Source of the DNA: UBA1275 sp038124025
Lineage (GTDB): Bacteria; Bacteroidota; Rhodothermia; Balneolales; Balneolaceae
NCBI GenBank assembly: GCA_038124025.1
Contig: JAYPBC010000042.1
Location: 1 to 13,833 of the forward strand
DNA length: 13,833 nucleotides
Direction of reading: 5' to 3'
Below are positions 13,595 to 13,833 of the stretch, in pieces. A program made the translations under genes and the position numbers. The notes beneath the pieces are model-generated. The model saw only the letters and a list, made by a program, of their open reading frames with translations, did no database searches and was not told where the DNA came from. The stretch's first letter is position 1. Each line of letters opens with the position of its first letter.

Positions 13595-13833
13595 ATGCCC
13601 ACTAATAAAAGTTCCAAGCTATCGATTACTGTTGTTAGAAATGAACCAACAGATGTTCAGTCGATAGATAGAAAAACCAGAACTAAGTCAATCCCTGCAA
13701 TATCGGTCATTTATGCAGCAGCAGTGCTAGGTTTAGAAGCCGAAATCGTGCAAGTAGAAACCCAATTAAGTTCAGGAATGGTCCGTTTTTATTTGGTTGG
13801 GCTTCCTTCTAGGGCGGTTTCTGAATCGAGAGA
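13595..13833 (+). CDS. YifB/ComM-type Mg-chelatase-like AAA protein, N-terminal part (cut by the window end)
   Basis: Seventy-nine codons are visible from the ATG at 13595. Residues 39-79 carry the family N-terminus: YAAAVLGLEAEIVQVE, then SSGMVRFYLVGLP, then AVSESR. This matches the usual pattern of S-x-x-x-G-[IL]-[DE]-A, V-x-V-E, and [IVL]-VGLP-x-x-AV-x-ESR. In E. coli-type relatives the protein has this lon-like N-terminal domain, then an AAA ATPase and a Mg-chelatase C-domain, and helps branch migration during DNA uptake. Here about 37 basic/Ser/Thr-rich residues precede the conserved part, more than usual. No ATG, GTG or TTG lies closer to the domain, so the extension appears real. Confidence 0.85.
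   Translation, partial: MPTNKSSKLSITVVRNEPTDVQSIDRKTRTKSIPAISVIYAAAVLGLEAEIVQVETQLSSGMVRFYLVGLPSRAVSESR

Overview
The window looks like the chromosome of a marine-type Bacteroidota relative. My guess is the Balneolales/Rhodothermia side, but this rests on gene content, not on a marker gene. The supporting signs are the three-piece proton-translocating transhydrogenase (pntAA, pntAB, pntB), several SPII lipoproteins, weak Shine-Dalgarno sites, and promoter-like sequences of the Bacteroidota form TTTG-N20-TAnnTTTG. No tRNA, rRNA, CRISPR array, insertion sequence or prophage gene is visible.

Layout. (1) Bases 1-3311 are clearly AT-richer than the rest (sampled lines 18-33% GC against about 40-58% later). 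They hold the 3' tail of a Gly-rich unknown protein, a minus-strand pair (three-TM membrane protein plus a Cro/CI-type regulator), and, divergent from it, a plus-strand pair: an AdiC-like APC transporter and a Rieske non-heme-iron monooxygenase of the choline/carnitine/betaine type, overlapping by ATGA. (2) 3324-5093, minus strand: an extended SDR reductase followed by endonuclease III. (3) 5235-7030, plus strand: an HxlR-family regulator divergent from the SDR, then a Spinster-like MFS transporter; a clean palindrome lies in the divergent gap. (4) 7031-7366: a gene-free gap between converging genes, closed by a strong minus-strand intrinsic terminator; it may hold a small RNA. (5) 7367-10697, minus strand: pntAA-pntAB-pntB and then an FKBP-type PPIase lipoprotein that overlaps pntB. 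(6) 10979-11806: a lipoprotein with an internal duplication. (7) 11929-12879: thioredoxin reductase. (8) 12913-13338, minus strand: a DUF4342-like protein with an acidic tail. (9) From 13595 to the window end: the N-terminus of a YifB/ComM-type AAA protein.

How the genes work together. The transporter and Rieske enzyme probably form an uptake-plus-oxidation module for an N-methylated amine or amino acid, possibly controlled by the neighbouring regulator. The HxlR locus probably pairs a stress-sensing repressor with an aldehyde/ketone reductase and an exporter. Transhydrogenase (NADPH supply) and thioredoxin reductase (NADPH use) are functionally related but lie in separate transcription units.

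The observations most worth a second look are: the transporter-Rieske pair, whose transporter has no ordinary start codon; the possible small RNA at about 7030-7260; the loss of both known proton-channel histidine positions in the transhydrogenase; the altered cysteine pattern in endonuclease III; and the duplicated-domain lipoprotein. None of these by itself proves a new system.
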